NCBI RefSeq assembly: GCF_009903625.1
Contig: NZ_CP047569.1
Location: forward strand, 82,001 to 146,000
DNA length: 64,000 nt
Origin: Microbulbifer sp. ALW1
GTDB taxonomy: Bacteria; Pseudomonadota; Gammaproteobacteria; Pseudomonadales; Cellvibrionaceae
Direction: 5' to 3'
Made by a program: the position numbers and the translations under genes. The notes beneath the pieces are model-generated. The model saw only the letters and a list, made by a program, of their open reading frames with translations, did not search any database and was not told the origin of the DNA. Shown here piece after piece: positions 1-9,493 of this stretch; position 1 is the stretch's first letter, and the number at the start of each line of letters is the position of its first letter.

Positions 1-57
1 GTAGAGCTGGCAGATTTTTGCAGCAACCTGAATACGACCCAGAAGCCAGAGCAGTAA
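1..57 (+). CDS. 3' end of an unidentified gene (partial)
   Basis: Frame 1 is open from the window edge to a TAA at 55-57, giving an 18-residue tail ending in TTQKPEQ. It stops 12 bases before the apaH start, so it may be the last gene upstream of apaH. The tail does not look like the end of ApaG, the usual neighbour of apaH in enterobacteria. Nothing more can be said from so short a fragment. Confidence 0.3.
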   Translation, partial: VELADFCSNLNTTQKPEQ

Positions 58-69
58 CGGGGCAGAGCA

Positions 70-894
70 TTGGCAACTTACGCAATCGGCGATATCCAGG
101 GCTGCCTCGAGCCATTACAGCAACTGCTGAAAAAGGTCCACTTCAACCCGGACAAGGACAAACTGTGGCTCGCCGGCGATATGGTGCACCGGGGGCCGGA
201 CAGCCTCGGCACCCTGCGTTTCCTGTACGAACACCGCAAGCAGATTACCGCGGTACTCGGCAATCACGACCTGCACCTGCTGGCCATTGCCCACGGCGCC
301 AAACGGCTGACGGATAAAGAACACGACCTCGCTGAAGTCCTGCGAGCCAAGGATGCAGACAAACTGCTGAGCTGGCTGCAAAAGCAGCCGCTGATGGTGC
401 ACAAGAAAGTCAACGACAAGTACTTCTCCATGGTGCACGCAGGCATTCCCCCAATGTGGAGCATGAGCAAGGCACTGGAATTGGCGGGGGAGGTGCATCA
501 GGCACTGCAGGATCCCGCCATGGCGGAGGCCTTTTTCTTTGGCATGTACGGCAACGAACCACACCTGTGGAACGATCACCTGATCGGTGTCGAACGGCTG
601 CGCTCCATCACCAATTACTTTACCCGCATGCGCTTCTGCAAAGCGGACGGCACCCTGGACCTGATCACCAAGCAGGGGCCACTGGCGGCGCACCACGACT
701 ACAAGCCCTGGTTCAGCTATGCAAACCGCAAAACCAAAAACGACCGGGTAATCTTTGGGCACTGGGCGGCCCTGGAGGGGGAGGCACACACCAAAAATGT
801 GTATGCCCTGGATACCGGCTGCGTGTGGGGCGGCTATCTCACCGCCCTACGACTGGAAGACGAGGCATTCTTCTGTGCGGACTGCACTTTTTAA
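70..894 (+). CDS. apaH: Symmetrical bis(5'-nucleosyl)-tetraphosphatase ApaH
   Basis: ApaH hydrolyses diadenosine tetraphosphate (Ap4A) symmetrically to two ADP, and also removes Np4 caps from RNA in E. coli. The 274-residue product shows the calcineurin-type metallophosphatase signature in order: GDIQGC near residue 7, GDMVHRGPDS near 37, and GNHD near 66, with later conserved histidines. Its length is close to the 280 residues of E. coli ApaH. The only start that keeps the full motif set is a TTG at 70, preceded by a G-rich site (ACGGGGC) about 7 bases upstream. The next gene converges from the other strand, so ApaH ends its transcription unit. Confidence 0.95.
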   Translation: MATYAIGDIQGCLEPLQQLLKKVHFNPDKDKLWLAGDMVHRGPDSLGTLRFLYEHRKQITAVLGNHDLHLLAIAHGAKRLTDKEHDLAEVLRAKDADKLLSWLQKQPLMVHKKVNDKYFSMVHAGIPPMWSMSKALELAGEVHQALQDPAMAEAFFFGMYGNEPHLWNDHLIGVERLRSITNYFTRMRFCKADGTLDLITKQGPLAAHHDYKPWFSYANRKTKNDRVIFGHWAALEGEAHTKNVYALDTGCVWGGYLTALRLEDEAFFCADCTF

Positions 895-908
895 CCCCGC
901 GCGACACT

Positions 909-945
909 TATCTCGGTATCAGCAAAATCACAAAATACCGAGATA
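909..945. terminator. Hairpin between convergent apaH and CPBP genes
   Basis: A perfect 11-bp inverted repeat (909-919 with 935-945) encloses a 15-base loop and covers the last codons of the minus-strand CPBP gene. It lies 15 bases after the apaH stop. There is no T-run on either side, so it may act as a weak bidirectional terminator or an RNA-end stabiliser. Confidence 0.45.
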
Positions 946-1728
946 GACGACCACCACCGCCGCCACCAGGTTATTGCACAGGTGCAGTAACATCGGCAGC
1001 AACACCGAGCCGCTTTTCTCGCGGGCGATGCCTAGAAGCAGTGCCAGGGCGAAGATGAAACTCAACTGAATCACGTTGTACTGCCCCCAGTGCAACAGGG
1101 TAAACAGCGTCGAGGTCAGCAGCAGGGTGCCGCTGAACCCGAGGCGGGTATTTCTCCAGGCACGAAACAGATATCCGCGGAACACCAGCTCCTCCAGCAG
1201 CGGTGCTGCAAACACCAGCACCAGTGCCAGCAACAGATGCTTGCTGCCCGCGAGCATATGCATGAACTCGCCCTGCTCGACATCGAACACCTGAACCACG
1301 ACCGCCTGCACCGCAAGAAATACCACCAGCAGGCCCACCCAGGGCAACGCCAGTTTTTGCGGAAATGAGCGAATCCCCAGCGTCTGTCCCGCGGTCTGGG
1401 TTTTGAAGCGAGCGACCAGCAACAATACCGGCAAAATCAGCGCAATCTGGGCCAGATACATGCCCGCCATACCCGACGGCGTGCCCATATGCTCCATCAC
1501 CTGAGCCTGTATCGCCACCGGGTCAACCACCTCGCCCTGAGCCCCCAGCTGCGCACCAAGGTATCCGCCGTAGCCACCAACATACAGAAACACAGATACC
1601 AGATTCAGCAGCACAAAAACCAGCAACCAGCCGGCCGCTCGCCAGGGGTTTGGTCCGGCCACGGGCTCAGGCGATGACGGGGTTTCGTCCAGTAGCCCGG
1701 CAGCGGGCGGTACAGCAGTGGGTTCCAT
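928..1728 (-). CDS. CPBP-family intramembrane metalloprotease
   Basis: This 266-residue protein has several hydrophobic segments and the three CPBP/Abi (Rce1-like) motifs: EELVFRGYLF with the paired glutamates and arginine, a following FTLLHWG histidine motif, and a C-terminal HLCNN motif. In this family the Glu/His residues bind zinc within the membrane and cleave hydrophobic substrates; bacterial substrates are mostly unknown. The N-terminus is Pro-rich and cytoplasmic-looking. The ATG at 1728 is preceded by GGAAG at a good distance. It is a single gene, convergent with apaH. The 308-base gap on its upstream side (1729-2036) holds its presumed promoter and the galE terminator, and I see no other gene there. 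Confidence 0.85.
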   Translation of the reverse strand: MEPTAVPPAAGLLDETPSSPEPVAGPNPWRAAGWLLVFVLLNLVSVFLYVGGYGGYLGAQLGAQGEVVDPVAIQAQVMEHMGTPSGMAGMYLAQIALILPVLLLVARFKTQTAGQTLGIRSFPQKLALPWVGLLVVFLAVQAVVVQVFDVEQGEFMHMLAGSKHLLLALVLVFAAPLLEELVFRGYLFRAWRNTRLGFSGTLLLTSTLFTLLHWGQYNVIQLSFIFALALLLGIAREKSGSVLLPMLLHLCNNLVAAVVVVYLGIL

Positions 1729-1975
1729 AAGGCTTCCTTTCCATGTCGATTTGCGATTCTATCTATGAATTCGCTATCTATTCGCTTGCTGCGGACCGAT
1801 TACCCAAGCCGGCAAAGATACTGGCGCATAGATATACGAACTAGTTGTACGAAATAGTTATGCGAATCGCCTTCCAAATCAAGAGTCCGACATTACAGGC
1901 TATTACACCGCGATCCCGGAAAGGCCTGTCAATTCCTGACCTATCCCCAAGGGTATACCCAACGGTGACACACAT

Positions 1976-2000
1976 AAAAAACGGGCTCGAAGGCCCGTTT
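1976..2000 (-). terminator. Rho-independent terminator of galE
   Basis: Read on the minus strand, an 8-bp stem (arms 1979-1986 and 1993-2000, core CGGGC) with a short loop is followed directly by six T residues. It lies 36 bases after the galE stop, a textbook intrinsic terminator. Confidence 0.9.
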
Positions 2001-2036
2001 ATTCCGTAGTGTAGTGCCCGCGTATCCGCAACCGAT

Positions 2037-3062
2037 TTACTCCGCGTAACCGTTGGGATTTTGCGACTGCCAACGCCAGGTATCGACCACCATGCGCTTG
2101 AGATCGAACTCCGCTTTCCAGCCCAGCTCAATCTCCGCGTACGCGGGATCCGCGTAACATTCCGCAATATCGCCAGGACGGCGCGGAACAATATTGAAGG
2201 GAATCTCTTTGCCCGAGGACTCGGCAAAAGCGCGCACAATTTCCAGCACCGAGCTGCCGCGACCGGTGCCGAGGTTATAGGTGTAACAGCCGGCCTCGGT
2301 CTCCGCTTTCTGCAGCTTACTGAGCGCCGCCAGATGGCCACGGGCCAGGTCGACCACGTGGATATAATCGCGCACACCGGTGCCATCCGGGGTCGGGTAA
2401 TCGTCACCGAAGACCTGCAGTTGCGGCAGGCGCCCCACCGCCACCTGGGCCACGTAGGGCAGCAGGTTATTGGGAATGCCGGCGGGGTCTTCGCCGATGG
2501 TGCCACTCTCGTGGGCACCGATGGGATTGAAATAGCGCAGCAAACTGACTTTCCACTGGCTGCCGGGTGCCTTGCACAGGTCCTGCAGCATATCTTCCAC
2601 CATCAGTTTACTGGCGCCATAGGGGTTGGTCGCACCGGTGGGGAAGTCTTCGCGAATGGGCACAGTGGCGGGGTCGCCGTAGACGGTGGCCGAAGAGCTG
2701 AAGATCAACTGGTGCACGCCAAACTCTTCCATCACTTCGCACAGCGTGAGCGTGCCCGCAACATTGTTCTGGTAATAGCGCAGCGGCTGGGAAACGGATT
2801 CCCCCACGGCCTTGAGCCCCGCAAAGTGGATAACGGCACTGACGGAATACTGGCGAAATATTTCCCGCAATCCCTCGGCGTCGGCGATATCCACCTTGTG
2901 GAAAGGTACCGTTTTGCCGGTGATGGCCTCAACCCGCCGCAGAGCCTCTTCGCTGCTGTTGCAAAGGTTGTCCACCACAACCGGCTCAAACCCCGCCTCG
3001 AGAAGCTCCACACAGGTGTGACTGCCAATATAGCCGGCGCCACCGGTTACCAGAACTTTCAT
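2037..3062 (-). CDS. galE: UDP-glucose 4-epimerase GalE
   Basis: GalE interconverts UDP-glucose and UDP-galactose with a tightly bound NAD. The 341-residue length matches the family (E. coli 338). The N-terminus carries the Rossmann motif [13 protein letters not shown]; the catalytic Ser lies in [10 protein letters not shown] and the Tyr/Lys pair in NPYGASK. Substrate-binding segments such as [12 protein letters not shown] follow. No other galactose pathway gene is near, so it probably supplies UDP-sugars for cell-surface glycans rather than a galactose operon. It is transcribed alone and ends at a clear terminator. The 395-base gap between its start and prkA (3063-3457) holds the divergent promoters; a 68-codon minus-strand frame there has no coding character. 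Confidence 0.96.
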   Translation of the reverse strand: MKVLVTGGAGYIGSHTCVELLEAGFEPVVVDNLCNSSEEALRRVEAITGKTVPFHKVDIADAEGLREIFRQYSVSAVIHFAGLKAVGESVSQPLRYYQNNVAGTLTLCEVMEEFGVHQLIFSSSATVYGDPATVPIREDFPTGATNPYGASKLMVEDMLQDLCKAPGSQWKVSLLRYFNPIGAHESGTIGEDPAGIPNNLLPYVAQVAVGRLPQLQVFGDDYPTPDGTGVRDYIHVVDLARGHLAALSKLQKAETEAGCYTYNLGTGRGSSVLEIVRAFAESSGKEIPFNIVPRRPGDIAECYADPAYAEIELGWKAEFDLKRMVVDTWRWQSQNPNGYAE

Positions 3063-3457
3063 GATCTTCCTTTTATGGTCGTATTCTTGTCGCGATATTC
3101 ACTGCTTTCAACGGGGCCAGCTGGCTACCCAGAGGGCGTTAAAAGCGAATGAGGCATTTTACGCCGTAAACGGCTTTCGCAAAACTGACGCCAGAATCTA
3201 CCCATCTTGAGCCCTTCCCCCATTGAAAGCTACAGCGGTGGCTATCCTGAAAGTGCGGGAACTGATAGCAGTCCCCCTGTTGCGACAGCAGCACCGTCGC
3301 GCAATCAATAGGTAATAAAGATAGCGTTCTCGCGCGTCAGCGCTCTTCAGCATTCGTTGCGAGAAGTATTCGCGGTCATCACTACGCTGCAGCGCGGTAG
3401 GCACTCCACGGCAGGAGGCCGGTTACTGACGCGGTACGCTACAGGGAGTCGTACACC

Positions 3458-5380
3458 ATGTCGATATTCAATCACTACCTGGAACGCTACGAGTCGATTC
3501 AGGAGGAAGAACTCACCATCCAGGAGTACCTGGAGCTGTGCAAAAACGACCGCAGTGCCTATGCCTCTCCCGCAGAGCGCATGCTGATGGCGATTGGCGA
3601 AGCCGAGCTGGTGGACACCTCCCGTGATCCGCGACTGTCGCGCATCTTTTCCAACAAAGTGATCAAGCGCTACAAAGCGTTCAATGAATTTTATGGAATG
3701 GAAGAGGCCATCGAACAGATCGTCTCCTTCTTCCGTCACGCGGCCCAGGGGCTGGAGGAGAAGAAACAGATCCTGTACCTGCTCGGCCCGGTCGGCGGCG
3801 GTAAATCTTCTCTCGCCGAGCGCCTCAAGGCGCTGATGGAACAGATCCCGATTTATGCCATCAAGGGCTCACCAGTATTCGAATCGCCACTGGCTCTTTT
3901 CTCGCCCACCGAGGATGGCCAGATCCTTGAAGAGGATTACGGTATTCCACGCCGCTACGTGAACACCATCATGTCCCCCTGGGCGGTTAAACGACTGCAC
4001 GAGTACAAGGGCGATATCAGCAAATTCAAGGTCGTGAAAATTCGCCCCTCGATTCTCGACCAGATCAGCATTGCCAAAACCGAACCGGGCGACGAGAACA
4101 ACCAGGACATTTCCGCACTGGTGGGCAAGGTCGATATCCGCAAGCTGGAAGATTTCCCGCAGAACGACCCGGATGCCTACAGTTTCTCCGGCAGCCTGTG
4201 CCGCTCCAACCAGGGCATGATGGAATTTGTGGAGATGTTCAAGGCACCGATCAAAGTGCTGCATCCACTGCTGACCGCCACCCAGGAAGGCAACTACAAC
4301 AGTACCGAAGGCCTCGGCGCCATCCCCTTCAACGGGGTAATCCTGGCCCACTCCAACGAGTCCGAATGGCAGTCCTTCCGCAACAACCGCAACAATGAAG
4401 CTTTCCTCGACCGTATTTATATCGTCAAGGTCCCCTACTGCCTGCGGGTGAAAGAAGAGATCAAAATTTACGACAAACTGCTGGAACACAGCTCGCTCTC
4501 TAAGGCTCCCTGCGCACCCGATACACTGCGCATGCTGGCCCAGTTCTCGGTGCTGTCCCGGGTCAAAAATCCGGACAACTCCAGTGTCTTTTCCAAAATG
4601 CGGGTCTACGACGGTGAGAACCTGAAGGACACAGACCCCAAAGCCAAAACCATTCAGGAATACCGCGATAATGCCGGTGTGGATGAAGGTATGAACGGCC
4701 TGTCCACCCGCTTCGCCTTCAAGATACTGTCCAAGGTATTCAACTTCGATGCCACCGAGGTAGCCGCCAACCCGGTGCACCTGCTGTATGTACTGGAACA
4801 GCAGATTGAACAGGAACAGTTCCCGCCGGAAGTGCAGGAAAACTACCTGGGCTTTATCAAGGAGTACCTGGCACCGCGCTATGTGGAATTTATCGGTAAG
4901 GAAATCCAAACCGCTTATCTGGAATCCTATGCCGAGTACGGTCAGAACCTTTTCGACCGCTACGTGACTTATGCGGACTTCTGGATTCAGGATCAGGAAT
5001 ACCGCGATCCGGAAACGGGCGAAATCCTCGATCGTGCCGCCCTGAACGAGGAGCTGGAGAAAACCGAAAAACCGGCAGGCATTTCCAACCCGAAAGACTT
5101 CCGCAACGAGATCGTCAACTTTGTCCTGCGCGCCCGCGCCGGCAACCAGGGCAAGAATCCGGACTGGCGCTCCTACGAAAAACTGCGCGCTGTCATCGAG
5201 AAGAAAATGTTCTCCAACACCGAGGACTTGCTGCCAGTAATCTCGTTCAACACCAAGGCATCGGCGGACGATCAGAAAAAACATGCAGACTTCGTCGACC
5301 GCATGGTAGAGCGCGGCTATACCGAGAAACAGGTTCGCCTGCTTTCCGAGTGGTACCTGCGAGTGCGTAAATCGCAGTAA
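3458..5380 (+). CDS. prkA: PrkA/YeaG-family serine protein kinase
   Basis: The 640-residue protein matches the E. coli YeaG length (644). It has an AAA-like N-terminal region with a Walker A loop GPVGGGKSS near residue 110 and a C-terminal kinase-like region with the conserved PrkA segments. The E. coli homologue is induced by nitrogen starvation and stationary phase and acts with YeaH. An AGGGAG ribosome site precedes the ATG. A 110-base gap separates it from the yeaH homologue, with the same orientation and no terminator, so prkA-yeaH-ycgB is almost certainly one stress-response operon. The upstream region shows no clear sigma-70 promoter, so another sigma factor is possible. Confidence 0.95.
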   Translation: MSIFNHYLERYESIQEEELTIQEYLELCKNDRSAYASPAERMLMAIGEAELVDTSRDPRLSRIFSNKVIKRYKAFNEFYGMEEAIEQIVSFFRHAAQGLEEKKQILYLLGPVGGGKSSLAERLKALMEQIPIYAIKGSPVFESPLALFSPTEDGQILEEDYGIPRRYVNTIMSPWAVKRLHEYKGDISKFKVVKIRPSILDQISIAKTEPGDENNQDISALVGKVDIRKLEDFPQNDPDAYSFSGSLCRSNQGMMEFVEMFKAPIKVLHPLLTATQEGNYNSTEGLGAIPFNGVILAHSNESEWQSFRNNRNNEAFLDRIYIVKVPYCLRVKEEIKIYDKLLEHSSLSKAPCAPDTLRMLAQFSVLSRVKNPDNSSVFSKMRVYDGENLKDTDPKAKTIQEYRDNAGVDEGMNGLSTRFAFKILSKVFNFDATEVAANPVHLLYVLEQQIEQEQFPPEVQENYLGFIKEYLAPRYVEFIGKEIQTAYLESYAEYGQNLFDRYVTYADFWIQDQEYRDPETGEILDRAALNEELEKTEKPAGISNPKDFRNEIVNFVLRARAGNQGKNPDWRSYEKLRAVIEKKMFSNTEDLLPVISFNTKASADDQKKHADFVDRMVERGYTEKQVRLLSEWYLRVRKSQ

Positions 5381-5490
5381 GTTCAGAGCGGTTTAGCGTC
5401 TCGAAGTCTTACGGTGATTGCCCTGCCACAGCGCGCGACGACTCGCGCACTGCGGCAGGAGCGGACACCGCAACATAAGGCAGTATTACA

Positions 5491-6771
5491 ATGAGCTACA
5501 TCATCGACCGTCGCCTGAACGGCAAGAAGAAGAGCACCGTCAACCGTCAGCGTTTCTTGCGGCGCTATAAATCCCACATCAAAAAAGCCGTCGGCGAAGC
5601 CATGAACAGCCGGTCCATTACCGACATGGACAAAGGCGAAAAGATCAGCATTCCCACCCGCGACCTCAACGAACCCATTTTCTCCAATGGCCGCGGCGGC
5701 CATATGGAACAAGTACTTCCTGGCAACAAAGAATTCATTACCGGCGACCGTATCCCCCGCCCAGGCCAGGGACAGGGGCAAGGCAGTGGCGGCAGCGGTG
5801 CCAGCGACAGCGGCGAAGGCATGGATGAATTTGCCTTCCAGATTTCCCAGGAAGAATTCCTCGACTTCATGTTCGAAGGCCTGGAATTGCCGAACATGGT
5901 CAAACGCAAACTGGCAGGTAACGAATCCTTCCAGGTCGTGCGCGCCGGTATTTGTAATGAAGGCACCCCCGGCCGGTTAAACGTGGTCCGCTCCATGCGC
6001 TCCGCCAATGCCCGCCGTATTGCCCTCAGTGGCGGCAAGCGTCGCAACCTGAAACTGTTTGAGCAGGAACTGGAGATTGAAGAAGCAAAAGATCCCGCGT
6101 TGCGCGACCAGCGCAAGGTGGATGAATTGCGCCTTAAGATCGAGGACCTGAGAAGCCGCGTCAATCGCATTCCCTTTCTCGACGACTTCGACCTGAAATA
6201 CAACCTGCTGGTACGCCAGCCGCGCCCCCGCTCCAAAGCCGTCATGTTCTGCCTGATGGATGTGTCCGGCTCGATGAACCAAGCCACCAAAGATATGGCC
6301 AAGCGGTTCTTCCTACTGCTGTACCTGTTCTTGCAGCGCAGTTACGAATACACCGAGGTGGTGTTCATTCGCCATCACACCAGCGCCAAGGAAGTGGATG
6401 AACAGGAGTTTTTCTACTCCCGTGAAACCGGCGGCACCATTGTTTCCAGCGCACTGAAAATGATGCGCGACATCATGCGTGATCGCTATCCCGCCAGCGA
6501 ATGGAATATTTATGGTGCCCAGGCGTCCGACGGCGACAACTGGAATGACGACTCCAGTACCTGCCACAAAATCCTGATCGACGACATCATGCCCCACGTG
6601 CAGTACTACTCCTATGTAGAAATTACCCCGCGGGATCACCAGGCGTTGTGGGATGAATACCAGAGTGTTGAGCGGGCCTTCCCGGAGCACTTTGCGATGG
6701 AGCAGATTATCGATGTGCAGGATATCTACCCGGTATTCCGCCAACTCTTTTCACAGAAGGTTGCCGCCTGA
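5491..6771 (+). CDS. yeaH: YeaH/YhbH family protein (DUF444, von Willebrand-like)
   Basis: This 426-residue DUF444 protein starts with [20 protein letters not shown], the usual Arg/Lys-rich YeaH N-terminus. A Gly/Ser/Gln-rich stretch lies near residues 90-110, and a C-terminal von Willebrand A-like part contains [12 protein letters not shown], a DxSxS metal-ion-dependent adhesion motif. The family always travels with PrkA; its molecular role is not settled, but it is thought to act as a partner in the same stress response. The stop codon TGA overlaps the ATG of the next gene by one base, which implies translational coupling. Confidence 0.95.
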   Translation: MSYIIDRRLNGKKKSTVNRQRFLRRYKSHIKKAVGEAMNSRSITDMDKGEKISIPTRDLNEPIFSNGRGGHMEQVLPGNKEFITGDRIPRPGQGQGQGSGGSGASDSGEGMDEFAFQISQEEFLDFMFEGLELPNMVKRKLAGNESFQVVRAGICNEGTPGRLNVVRSMRSANARRIALSGGKRRNLKLFEQELEIEEAKDPALRDQRKVDELRLKIEDLRSRVNRIPFLDDFDLKYNLLVRQPRPRSKAVMFCLMDVSGSMNQATKDMAKRFFLLLYLFLQRSYEYTEVVFIRHHTSAKEVDEQEFFYSRETGGTIVSSALKMMRDIMRDRYPASEWNIYGAQASDGDNWNDDSSTCHKILIDDIMPHVQYYSYVEITPRDHQALWDEYQSVERAFPEHFAMEQIIDVQDIYPVFRQLFSQKVAA

Positions 6772-8333
6772 TGCTAGATACAGCGATCACCAACAAGCAG
6801 CCCATCTCCACCACTTCCGAGTGGACTTTCGAACTCGTTCAGGAGTACGACCGGGAAATTGCGCTGCTGGCCAAGGAATTTGGCCTGGAAACCTATCCCA
6901 ACCAGATAGAAATCATTAGCTCCGAGCAGATGATGGATGCCTATTCTTCCGTGGGCATGCCGGTGGGTTACAACCACTGGTCCTTCGGCAAACAGTTCAT
7001 CAGTGTGGAGAACAATTACCAGCGCGGGCGCATGGGGCTGGCTTACGAGATTGTGATCAACTCCAACCCCTGCATTGCCTACCTGATGGAAGAGAACACC
7101 ATGACCATGCAGGCGCTGGTCATTGCCCACGCCAGTTACGGGCACAACTCTTTCTTCAAGGGCAATTACCTGTTCCGTACCTGGACCGATGCCAGCAGCA
7201 TTATCGACTACTTGCTGTTCGCGAAAAATTATATTGCCCGCTGTGAAGAGCGCCATGGTGTAGACGAAGTGGAGGCGCTGCTTGACAGCTGCCACGCGCT
7301 GATGAATTTCGGGGTGGACCGCTACAAACGCCCTTACCCCATTTCCGCCCACGAAGAAGAGCGCCGCCAGAAGGAGCGCGAGGAATACCGGCAGCGGCAA
7401 CTGAATGACCTGTGGCGCACCATCCCCAAAATGGGCGGTGCGGAAGAACAGGTTTACACGCGGCGCTTTCCCGAAGAGCCACAGGAAAATATCCTGTACT
7501 TCATCGAAAAGAATGCGCCATTACTGGAGAATTGGCAGCGTGAGCTGGTGCGCATCGTGCGCAAGCTGGCCCAGTATTTTTACCCGCAGCGCCAGACCCA
7601 GGTGATGAACGAGGGCTGGGCGACCTTCTGGCACTACACCCTGCTGAACGAACTCTATGCCCGAGGCAAGGTGACCGACGGCTTTATGATGGAGTTTCTG
7701 CAGAGCCACACCAGTGTCATCTATCAGCCGCCCTACGACAGCCCCTATTACAACGGTATCAATCCCTACGCACTCGGGTTCAGCATTTTTACCGACCTGC
7801 GTCGCATCTGTGAAAACCCCACGGATGAAGACAGAGAGTGGTTCCCGGATATCGCCGGCAGTAACTGGAAGGAAACCCTGCAGTTCGCCATGCGCGATTT
7901 CAAGGACGAGAGTTTTATTCTGCAGTTCCTGTCCCCGAAGGTAATGCGGGACATGAAACTTTTCTGCATTTCCGACGACGATCGCGAGAAGGAAATTGTG
8001 GTGAATGCCATCCACAACGAGGATGGTTATCGGGAGTTGAGGGCCAAGCTAGCGGGGCAGTACAACCTGGGTAATCGCGAACCGAACATTCAGGTTTATT
8101 CGGTGGACACCCGCGGCGACCGCTCAATGACGCTGCATCACACCCAGCACCAGCGGAGACCACTGGGCCGGGATACCAGCGAGGTTCTGCGTCACCTGCA
8201 CCGCCTGTGGGGATTTGACGTGCACCTGCACAGCCTCAACGGTGATGACATTACCGCGAGCTTCCACTGCCCGGAAATGGGCAGAGACAGATCGGAGGAA
8301 GAAGAATCCATGTTGGTGCCCAAGCCGATGTGA
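6771..8333 (+). CDS. ycgB: SpoVR/YcgB family protein
   Basis: The 520-residue product is a SpoVR-like protein (E. coli YcgB is 510). Characteristic segments are GMPVGYNHWSFGK, the HASYGHNSFFKGNYLF histidine-rich region and NEGWATFWHYTLLN. The name comes from a Bacillus spore cortex gene, but in non-spore-formers it belongs to the PrkA-YeaH-SpoVR stress operon. It starts in a one-base TGATG overlap with yeaH. After its stop, 78 bases separate it from a convergent regulator gene, and no strong terminator is visible there. Confidence 0.95.
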   Translation: MLDTAITNKQPISTTSEWTFELVQEYDREIALLAKEFGLETYPNQIEIISSEQMMDAYSSVGMPVGYNHWSFGKQFISVENNYQRGRMGLAYEIVINSNPCIAYLMEENTMTMQALVIAHASYGHNSFFKGNYLFRTWTDASSIIDYLLFAKNYIARCEERHGVDEVEALLDSCHALMNFGVDRYKRPYPISAHEEERRQKEREEYRQRQLNDLWRTIPKMGGAEEQVYTRRFPEEPQENILYFIEKNAPLLENWQRELVRIVRKLAQYFYPQRQTQVMNEGWATFWHYTLLNELYARGKVTDGFMMEFLQSHTSVIYQPPYDSPYYNGINPYALGFSIFTDLRRICENPTDEDREWFPDIAGSNWKETLQFAMRDFKDESFILQFLSPKVMRDMKLFCISDDDREKEIVVNAIHNEDGYRELRAKLAGQYNLGNREPNIQVYSVDTRGDRSMTLHHTQHQRRPLGRDTSEVLRHLHRLWGFDVHLHSLNGDDITASFHCPEMGRDRSEEEESMLVPKPM

Positions 8334-8411
8334 AAATCGGCCCGGGGTCAGCACGCCTGAAGTCCAGCCTATGAGTCGAAACTCAGCGGCTGACTCCAAC
8401 TGCGCCGATCA

Positions 8412-8975
8412 TCAGACATCCATCAACAGGTTGATGCGTCCGACCAGCTCATTGCGGTCACAAGACGCCGCAACCACCGCATCGGCACCGGCGTCCAGCC
8501 AACGCTGCTGGCTCGGGTCACCCTCAGGGGCAATCACCAGTACGCTCAGGGAGGTGAACTCGCCTTTCGAGCGGATCATATCCAGGACCTGAAAGCCGTT
8601 AACGCCGTCCAGGTTGGTGTCCAGCACCAGTAATACGGGCTTTGCCGTTACCATCAGCGCGCCGGCACTGAAACTGTCCCCGGCAATATCCACCTCGAAC
8701 CCGGCCTGCTGCAGCAGCTGGCGGCCGGCAATCAGTTCCGGTGAATTCGCCACCAGCAGTACCTTGCGGCTGGCGCTTCCCAGCTCGGCAGGCACCGGCA
8801 TAGCGTTGTCCCGCAGGAAGCCGACGAAATCTTCCACACAAATACGGTGATCTCCGCGGCCCGGCAGCTTGTACGCCTTCAGCTGGCCACGCTCAATCCA
8901 GCGAATGACGGTACGGAAATTCACTCCGCAGTAGCGAGCCGCTTCCCCGGTGGTAAGAACATGCACTTCGCTCAT
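8412..8975 (-). CDS. Excisionase-type HTH fused to a degenerate receiver domain
   Basis: The 187-residue protein begins with a MerR/excisionase-like DNA-binding domain (LTTGEAARYCGVNFRTVIRW, residues about 7-50), followed by a two-component receiver (about 65-187). The receiver keeps the phospho-acceptor context LLVLDTNLDG, but the usual acidic pair near its start is absent (VANSPE), the conserved Thr/Ser is replaced (VIAPEG), and no Lys-Pro is found near the end (VVAASCDR). Phosphorylation is therefore doubtful. I chose the ATG at 8975, which has GGGGGA upstream; a GTG at 8993 has none. No histidine kinase is adjacent. Similar HTH-receiver proteins occur in related bacteria, but no function is known to me. 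Confidence 0.8.
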   Translation of the reverse strand: MSEVHVLTTGEAARYCGVNFRTVIRWIERGQLKAYKLPGRGDHRICVEDFVGFLRDNAMPVPAELGSASRKVLLVANSPELIAGRQLLQQAGFEVDIAGDSFSAGALMVTAKPVLLVLDTNLDGVNGFQVLDMIRSKGEFTSLSVLVIAPEGDPSQQRWLDAGADAVVAASCDRNELVGRINLLMDV

Positions 8976-9115
8976 CTTATTACTATCCCCCACGAATCGC
9001 GCATTTAGTTATTAATTATGCTGAATTAAACCAAATAAACAGGCGTTAATTCTATGCCTATATATGTTTAACGAACCAACTGGCACATCCCTCAATAAAA
9101 GTTTGATTGCTACGG

Positions 9116-9143
9116 TTGACAGTTAAGACAGGTTAAATAGAAT
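9116..9143 (+). promoter_or_regulatory. Strong sigma-70 promoter upstream of a candidate small RNA
   Basis: A perfect TTGACA (9116-9121) is followed after 16 bases by TAGAAT (9138-9143), one mismatch from the consensus. The next plus-strand gene (cca) starts 350 bases further on and a terminator intervenes, so the promoter most likely drives a non-coding transcript. Confidence 0.65.
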
Positions 9144-9148
9144 GGACA

Positions 9149-9338
9149 GCATGTTGCATGAGGTCATTTAACCGCCAGCAACATGCGCTATCTACCCCGA
9201 TTCTGTAGCCTTTTGTAACTATTTACAGAAAAATACAGACATCTTCGGGAAACCTGGCGCACACGAGCTTGTTGGGATTCTCTCTTCACGAATACCCTAA
9301 GACCCTGGGCCCCCTTGTAATTTTGGGGCCTTTTTTTT
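9149..9338 (+). ncRNA. Candidate small RNA (about 190 nt)
   Basis: The interval starts a few bases after a near-consensus promoter and ends at an intrinsic terminator. Its 5' part can fold: GCATGTTGC (9149-9157) is perfectly complementary to 9178-9186. No reading frame longer than nine codons with a ribosome site is visible. It could instead be a leader/attenuator for cca, whose start lies 155 bases after the terminator. It does not match 6S, tmRNA, RNase P or SRP RNA as I know them. The whole 518-base gap 8976-9493 contains no protein gene. Confidence 0.5.
9308..9338 (+). terminator. Rho-independent terminator
   Basis: GGCCCC at 9308-9313 pairs with GGGGCC at 9325-9330 around an 11-base loop, followed by eight T residues. 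No plus-strand protein gene lies in the preceding kilobase, which supports a small transcript ending here. Confidence 0.85.
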
Positions 9339-9493
9339 ATCTTCCCCGACCTTCAATTCCCTAGTATTTACCTGATACCCGCGGGTTTTTCCGACGTTTT
9401 GTCAGGTTCAGCGGCTTATATGGCATCTTCCGCCCCCCTTTTGACCAACAGATTCCGTGACTCTGGAAGCAACCCTCAGTCAGGGGGCGGATC

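Noticed and set aside
3869..5284. A 471-codon frame antisense to prkA
   Set aside because: Pure shadow of the PrkA gene; composition is the reverse of the sense codons.
9149..9338. 6S RNA, tmRNA, RNase P RNA or SRP RNA
   Set aside because: Conserved cores of these RNAs are not present.
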